From Myxococcus terminator_A (GTDB taxonomy: Bacteria; Myxococcota; Myxococcia; Myxococcales; Myxococcaceae), in the NCBI GenBank assembly GCA_049194865.1, contig JBLZWL010000096.1, forward strand, positions 62,001 to 126,000: a stretch of 64,000 nt of DNA. The letters are read 5' to 3'. The notes beneath the pieces were generated by a model. The model searched no databases. It was not told the origin of the DNA and saw only the letters and a list, made by a program, of their open reading frames with translations. Made by a program: the position numbers and the translations under genes. Each line of letters starts with the position of its first letter. Within the stretch, counting starts at the first letter, position 1. Of this stretch, positions 59,775 through 64,000 are shown piece after piece.

Positions 59775-60436
59775 GGCTCCTGCTTCTTCTGCTGCTCGAA
59801 CTGCTCGAGCTTCTTCTCCAGCTCTTCCAGCCGCTGGGTGAGCGACTGCATGTCGCGGCCCAGGGCAGGGAGGTTGCCGGTCAGGTTCTCGACGACGTGC
59901 TTGACGCGCTCGTCAATCTTGCGCTGCCAGTCCTCGAAGGCGCGCTGGCTGGCCTTCAGCAGGTCGGCGGGAGACAGTCCGCCCGCGGCGGCGGCGGCGG
60001 AGTCGGCGGCCTGCTGGGTGTCCTCGATGGCGGCCTCGGGGATGCCCGCCTTGGCGGCCTCCTCGCGACGCAGGAGCTTGTCGAGACGGGATTCCGCTTC
60101 CTCTCGGATGGAGGCGACGCGGGGGCTGACCTCTTTCTGGATGAAGCCGGAGATGGATTCGCCAGGGTGGCGGATGATCTCCCGCAGCACCGACAGCGGC
60201 ATCTGGTTCTTCTTCTTCTCCTCTTCGAAGATGATCTGCGCGAGGGTGACCGACGTCAGATCTTCTTTCGTGCGGTTATCCACAATCCGCACTTCGGTGC
60301 CCTCCTTGATCATCGCGGCGATCTCATCCAGCGTCACGTACCGGCTCTCCACGGTGTCGTAGAGTTTTCGGTTCGTGTACCGCTTGATGATCTTCGGCTC
60401 CTTGCTCGGAGCGCCTGCTTGCTCGGCCTCGCTCAT
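59771..60436 (-). CDS. phaR: Polyhydroxyalkanoate synthesis regulator PhaR
   Basis: Protein of 221 residues. The N-terminal PHB/PHA accumulation DNA-binding domain is clear: KIIKRYTNRKLYDTVESRYVTLDEIAAMIKEG and VRIVDNRTKEDLTSVTLAQIIFEEEKK. An Ala-rich middle and a C-terminal coiled coil follow (LEELEKKLEQFEQQKKQEP). ATG 60436 has GGAGAG 4-5 bases upstream. PhaR proteins repress phasin genes and bind PHA granules. Here a phasin-like gene and ParA lie just beyond its 3' end, convergent with it. Confidence 0.92.
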   Translation of the reverse strand: MSEAEQAGAPSKEPKIIKRYTNRKLYDTVESRYVTLDEIAAMIKEGTEVRIVDNRTKEDLTSVTLAQIIFEEEKKKNQMPLSVLREIIRHPGESISGFIQKEVSPRVASIREEAESRLDKLLRREEAAKAGIPEAAIEDTQQAADSAAAAAGGLSPADLLKASQRAFEDWQRKIDERVKHVVENLTGNLPALGRDMQSLTQRLEELEKKLEQFEQQKKQEP

Positions 60437-60598
60437 CGGTCTCTCCGCCCCTTTTGGGCTCGACTCAAAGCCAACTTCCATGTCTGAGTCTCGCAGGGGC
60501 GAACCTCGTACCAGAGGGGTTGGAGGCGAGCAAGCAGCGAGAACCCGACTCGCGGTACCCACCCGGTGGCCCTATACTGGTGCCCGCCCCAGGCCTGA

Positions 60599-63232
60599 AT
60601 GATCGTCAAGTGCGCGCGGTGCCAGACGCGGTTCAAGATCCCCGACGAGAAGGTGACCGAAAAGGGGGTCAAGGTCCGCTGCACCAAATGTCAGAACACG
60701 TTCCGCGTCACCCGCGAACCTGGCGGGGAGGATGCCGGTGCGTCCTCGCCTCCCCCCTCGGCCGGGCAGGCCGACCCATTCGCCGAGTTCGGGGTCGCCC
60801 CCGACCCCAAAGGCGTGGAAGTCACGCGCCCCGGCTTCTTCGCCCAGGGGGTCGCGGCCACGCGCGCTCTCTCGGGAGGCTCGCCGTCGGAGAACCCCTC
60901 CTGGAACAGCATGGACGGGGAGCTCGACGACGGAGTCTTCCGCGAGCCCACGCGCATCGGTCCGATGCCCCGGCCGCCGCCCCAGGCCTCGGGTTCGCCC
61001 AGCGTCGCCACGGCGCGAAACGGGGGCGCCGTGCCCCTGCCGGCGCCACCTGAAGCCGTTCGTTCACCAGTGGACACCTCCACCGGGCTGTACGGTGGCG
61101 CGGTGCCTCCTCCCGTCGAGGACGGCGCGGCGGTGGCCTCGGGCGCCGTGCCCCTGCCGGGCTTCGCGCCGGGTGGTTCGGGGCCAGGAGTCGCTTCGCC
61201 GCGCGGTGCGTCACCGGGCGCGATGGCGCCTCGGGCCATGCCTCCGCCGCCTCCGTCCGCCGCGCTGCGCCAGGGTGGGAGCGCCGCACCTGCCGCCCGT
61301 GGTTCACCGAGCCCCGGCGCGGAGGATCCATTCGCGGACTTCATGTCCGCTCCGATGCCCGGGGGCGCGTTGGATCCGTTCGACGCACTGCCCGCGCCCG
61401 TGACGGGGCCGAGCATCGCCGACCGTCGACCCGTGGCTCCTGGTGCGAGGGTGGCTCCGCCGCCTGCTCCTCCCAGCGCGGAGGAGGATCCGTTCGCGTC
61501 CATCGACATCGATGACGCGACGATGACGGGGAGCCCCCCGGTCCAGGCTCCTCCTGCTCCTCCCAGCGTGGAGGAGGATCCGTTCGCGTCCATCGACATC
61601 GACGACGCGACGATGACGGGACAGCCCCCGTTCTCGTCGTCGGCACCGCCTTCGCGCGGTGCGCCGCCGGGTGCTCCGTCCGCCGCGATGGGGGCTCCGC
61701 AGGGCGCCCGTGCGGCCTCGGCGGGAGCCTCCGCGCCGCGTGCCGCCTCGACGGGAGCCTCCGCTCCGCCCTCGGCCTCGGTGGGAGCGGCCGGCGTTGC
61801 TGCCGCGCCCCGAGCTGGCTCGGCGGGAGCACCGCTCACCGCATCTCCCGCGCGTTCCGCCCAGGCAGGCGGCGCCTTCCTGGGGCCCGAGGGCGCGACG
61901 CTGCCTGGGCGACCTCCGCACCAGGGTGCTGCCCCGTCGGCCCGTCCGGCTGGAGGAGGTGCGGCGCCGTACTCCGCGCCCGAAGATGCGACAGTGCCTG
62001 GCCGTCCACCGCTGCAGGCAGCTCCGGGCGGCGCTGACCCGTTCGCGGCCCTCGATCTGGGCGATGCGACGGTTCCCGGTCGTCCACCGCTGCAGGCGGC
62101 TCCGGGCGGCGCGGACCCGTTTGCGTCCATCGACATCGATGCGACGGTCCCCGGTCGTCCTCCGCTTCAGGCGGCCCCGGGTGGCGCGGACCCGTTCACG
62201 TCCCTCGACCTGGGCGGCGCGACGAATCCCAGCCGTCCTCCTCCGTCCGTCGGCGCGAGCCCCGCAGCGCCTCCGGGCGCTCAAGACCTGTTCGACCTCT
62301 CCTCGGACGGCGACTACGGCGAGCACGCGGGCGTTCAGCCCTCCGACACCGGGCGTGCAGCGCTGTTCGGCTCTTCGTCCCACGACTCGCTCGGGCTCGA
62401 TGACGCCCAGGCGCACTCGACGGGCTCGCTCCTGGACGACGTTCCTCCTCCGGAGGAGGGCCAGGACTTCGGAGGCGTCACCCTGGGCCGCATTGGCGGG
62501 GCCGGAGTGGGGCAGCGCGAGGTGCTCGAGCTGGACCCGCAGATGTCCGCCGCGCCCGTGGTCTCCGTGGTCAAGCCCACGGCCCGGCCGGAGGACGTTG
62601 GAATCCCTCAGGGCCGCCCGCCGAGCCGCGCTCGCAAGGTGACGGCGCTGCTCGTCAACCTCATGGTGGCCGCGGCGCTCGTGGTGGGACTGGGCGCGGT
62701 GGGCAGCGTCTACTTGAGCGAAGGTCGACTGGACCTGTCGGTGCTGTCGCCCGAGAACCTGCGCGCCCTCGTCGTCCCCGCGCCCAAGCCGCTGGTGGCG
62801 CTCGATGTCTCCAACGGCCTGTACGAGACGCAGGCCGGCCGCCCCCTCTTCTACGTCCGGGGCGACGTGGAGAACCGGACCGGCGCTGCGACGCACATCC
62901 GCGTGCGCGGCGCCCTCTTCGACGGTGACCAGCGCGTGCGCTCCGTCGAGGGGCTCGCGGGCGTGGTGGCCACTCCCGAGCAACTTCACGCCGTGGGCAA
63001 CGCGGAGGCGGCTGAAGCCCTGCGCAAGCGCCTGGACGCGGGAGCGGTCTCCGTCGCGCCTGGGGCCCGCGCGCCCTTCCTCCTCGTGTTCCACGAGTAT
63101 CCGGCGGCTCTCGGGAGCTTCCGGCTCGAAGTCTCGGTGGAGGCCGTCCCCGCGCCCGCCGCCGAGGCCGTCCCCGCACCCACCGAGGCCGCGCCGTCCC
63201 AGGCCCCCGCCCAGGCCGCGCCCACGGAGTAA
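60599..63232 (+). CDS. Zinc-ribbon (MJ0042-type) membrane protein with DPF repeats and DUF3426-like domain
   Basis: Protein of 877 residues. An N-terminal zinc ribbon has Cys5/Cys8 and Cys28/Cys31 (KCARCQTRF ... VRCTKCQNTF). A ~600-residue low-complexity cytoplasmic region is rich in Pro, Ala and Gly. Within it DPFA/DPFAS motifs recur (EEDPFASIDIDDATMTG twice; ADPFA.LDLGDATVPGRPP and variants). A single membrane helix at ~680-704 (ALLVNLMVAAALVVGLGAVG) precedes a periplasmic domain like DUF3426 (FYVRGDVENRTGAATHIRVRG, SVAPGARAPFLLVFHE). The role is unknown; the layout suggests a cytoplasmic scaffold tethered to the membrane. A possibly co-transcribed gene starts 5 bases later. Confidence 0.75.
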   Translation: MIVKCARCQTRFKIPDEKVTEKGVKVRCTKCQNTFRVTREPGGEDAGASSPPPSAGQADPFAEFGVAPDPKGVEVTRPGFFAQGVAATRALSGGSPSENPSWNSMDGELDDGVFREPTRIGPMPRPPPQASGSPSVATARNGGAVPLPAPPEAVRSPVDTSTGLYGGAVPPPVEDGAAVASGAVPLPGFAPGGSGPGVASPRGASPGAMAPRAMPPPPPSAALRQGGSAAPAARGSPSPGAEDPFADFMSAPMPGGALDPFDALPAPVTGPSIADRRPVAPGARVAPPPAPPSAEEDPFASIDIDDATMTGSPPVQAPPAPPSVEEDPFASIDIDDATMTGQPPFSSSAPPSRGAPPGAPSAAMGAPQGARAASAGASAPRAASTGASAPPSASVGAAGVAAAPRAGSAGAPLTASPARSAQAGGAFLGPEGATLPGRPPHQGAAPSARPAGGGAAPYSAPEDATVPGRPPLQAAPGGADPFAALDLGDATVPGRPPLQAAPGGADPFASIDIDATVPGRPPLQAAPGGADPFTSLDLGGATNPSRPPPSVGASPAAPPGAQDLFDLSSDGDYGEHAGVQPSDTGRAALFGSSSHDSLGLDDAQAHSTGSLLDDVPPPEEGQDFGGVTLGRIGGAGVGQREVLELDPQMSAAPVVSVVKPTARPEDVGIPQGRPPSRARKVTALLVNLMVAAALVVGLGAVGSVYLSEGRLDLSVLSPENLRALVVPAPKPLVALDVSNGLYETQAGRPLFYVRGDVENRTGAATHIRVRGALFDGDQRVRSVEGLAGVVATPEQLHAVGNAEAAEALRKRLDAGAVSVAPGARAPFLLVFHEYPAALGSFRLEVSVEAVPAPAAEAVPAPTEAAPSQAPAQAAPTE
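61463..61620 (+). repeat. Two 68-bp near-identical repeats (90-bp period)
   Basis: Units 61463-61530 and 61553-61620 differ at only a few bases. They encode PSxEEDPFASIDIDDATMTG inside the zinc-ribbon protein, where x is Ala in the first copy and Val in the second. Near identity at third codon positions points to recent duplication. Confidence 0.75.
61985..62203 (+). repeat. Three ~75-bp repeats encoding ATVPGRPPLQAAPGGADPF
   Basis: Units start at 61985, 62063 and 62138 and encode the phrase DATVPGRPPLQAAPGGADPF with a variable link (AALDLG, ASIDI, TSLDLG). They continue the DPF series of the zinc-ribbon protein in tandem. Confidence 0.7.
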
Positions 63233-63237
63233 TCGCC

Positions 63238-64000
63238 ATGCCCTCAGTGGACGACGCACGCAACGTCGCCAGGTTCCTCCACGCCCTGGGTGGAGGCGCC
63301 GAGGTGCGCCGCAAGGCGGCCGCGAGGGAGCTGGCCCGTGGAGACCCGTTCGACGCGAACGAGCTGGTGGGGCACCTCATCTCCCTCTCGCGTCAGGGCT
63401 GGGAGCCCGCCACCTGCGTGCTGTCCGACTTCCTGGCCGCGCTGGAGCAGGAGGCGGAGCACATCCCCCATGTCACCGAGCTGCGCAGGCTCGCGCACGT
63501 GCAGGCGCTCGACACGGTGGCGGACCTGTTCGCCCAGGGCCCCGCGAAGCGGGAGATGCACCCGGACGCCGCCGCGCGCGCCGACGCCAACGCCTTCTCC
63601 CAGTCACTGGGGCACCTCAAGCAGCAGGCCCGGCTCACCAGAGACCCCGACACGCTGTCGCGCCTGGCCACCGTCAGCAACCCGTCCGTGCTGCGCAACG
63701 TCCTCATCAACCCGCGCCTCACCGAGGACCTGGTGGTGCGCATCGCCGCCCGCCGTCCGGCCCGCCCGGAGCCGCTGCTGGAAATCTGGCGCTCCCCCCG
63801 CTGGTCCGTGCGCCACGCCGTGCGCCGCGCGCTCGTCTTCAATCCGTACCTGCCCCCTGAAATCGGCGCGAAGATAGTCCCGCTGCTCAACAGCAGTGAC
63901 TTGCGCGAACTCCACTCGAGCGCCGCGCTGCACCTGTCCCTGAGAGAGCAGGCCGAGCGACTGCTGGCGGAAGGGGCCGCCTTGCTTCGGCCCACGCCGG
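63238..64000 (+). CDS. Helical-repeat (HEAT/LRV-like) protein, 3' end outside window
   Basis: Frame open from ATG 63238 to the window end (254 residues seen), with no stop. It has no signal peptide. Repeated helical units are visible, with a pattern like variant leucine-rich or HEAT repeats: NPSVLRNVLINPRLTEDLVVRIAARRP, WRSPRWSVRHAVRRALVFNPYLPPEI, LRELHSSAALHLSLREQ. Such repeats usually mediate protein binding. It starts 5 bases after the stop of the zinc-ribbon gene, so the two are probably one operon and may act together. The domain call is by pattern only. Confidence 0.65.
   Translation, partial: MPSVDDARNVARFLHALGGGAEVRRKAAARELARGDPFDANELVGHLISLSRQGWEPATCVLSDFLAALEQEAEHIPHVTELRRLAHVQALDTVADLFAQGPAKREMHPDAAARADANAFSQSLGHLKQQARLTRDPDTLSRLATVSNPSVLRNVLINPRLTEDLVVRIAARRPARPEPLLEIWRSPRWSVRHAVRRALVFNPYLPPEIGAKIVPLLNSSDLRELHSSAALHLSLREQAERLLAEGAALLRPTP

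Overview
The window is high-GC DNA with dense coding and frequent GTG/TTG starts. Its gene content is that of a myxobacterium of the Myxococcaceae: a SitA6/SitI6-type outer-membrane-exchange toxin pair, a TIGR02265-type protein, a myxobacterial 'gmx1' sigma-70 factor, a MYXO-CTERM tail, and many large lipoproteins and secreted proteases. No rRNA, tRNA, CRISPR array, insertion sequence or phage was seen. The species cannot be fixed from the sequence alone. All functions are assigned by recognising motifs and families in the translated sequence; no database search was run.

Layout. (1) 0-9 kb: the C-terminal half of DnaE, the SitAI6 toxin/immunity pair, an ECH1-like dienoyl-CoA isomerase, a prephenate dehydrogenase-chorismate mutase fusion, a long U32 peptidase (reverse strand) and a DECR2-like short-chain reductase. 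(2) 9-18 kb: a 1842-residue Ig-repeat/lamin-tail lipoprotein, an M3 oligopeptidase and a secreted SxxK-type protein. (3) 18-21.8 kb: a four-gene siderophore ABC importer behind a candidate Fur box. (4) 21.8-28.2 kb: a lipase with its foldase, glycogen phosphorylase with an overlapping SnoaL-like gene, and a TIGR02265 protein. (5) 28.2-43 kb: a reverse-strand block of envelope and secreted proteins (M23 peptidase, M36 protease with MYXO-CTERM tail, a lipoprotein carrying a pseudo-hydrolase, a Hint-domain lipoprotein, a subtilisin with a somatomedin-B tail). Upstream of it lie a gmx1 sigma factor and a divergent Ser/Thr kinase whose N-terminus resembles an anti-sigma zinc finger. (6) 43-47.8 kb: the conserved spoVR-yeaH-prkA operon. 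(7) 48-56 kb: a membrane glycosyltransferase-like protein, MltG and RuvX, a HrpF/NolX-like protein with an LcrH/SycD-like TPR chaperone, an M48 protease and a TPR lipoprotein. (8) 56-64 kb: two ArsA/GET3-type ATPases, a phasin-like protein, an orphan ParA, PhaR, a zinc-ribbon membrane protein with DPF repeats, and a truncated helical-repeat protein.

How the genes may work together (inference). The sigma factor/kinase pair may control the adjacent block of secreted proteins. The phasin-like, ParA and PhaR genes could form a granule-partition module. The HrpF/NolX-like plus chaperone pair looks like a type III translocator/chaperone operon detached from any secretion apparatus in this window. 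The ECH1-like and DECR2-like enzymes would both serve breakdown of polyunsaturated fatty acids.
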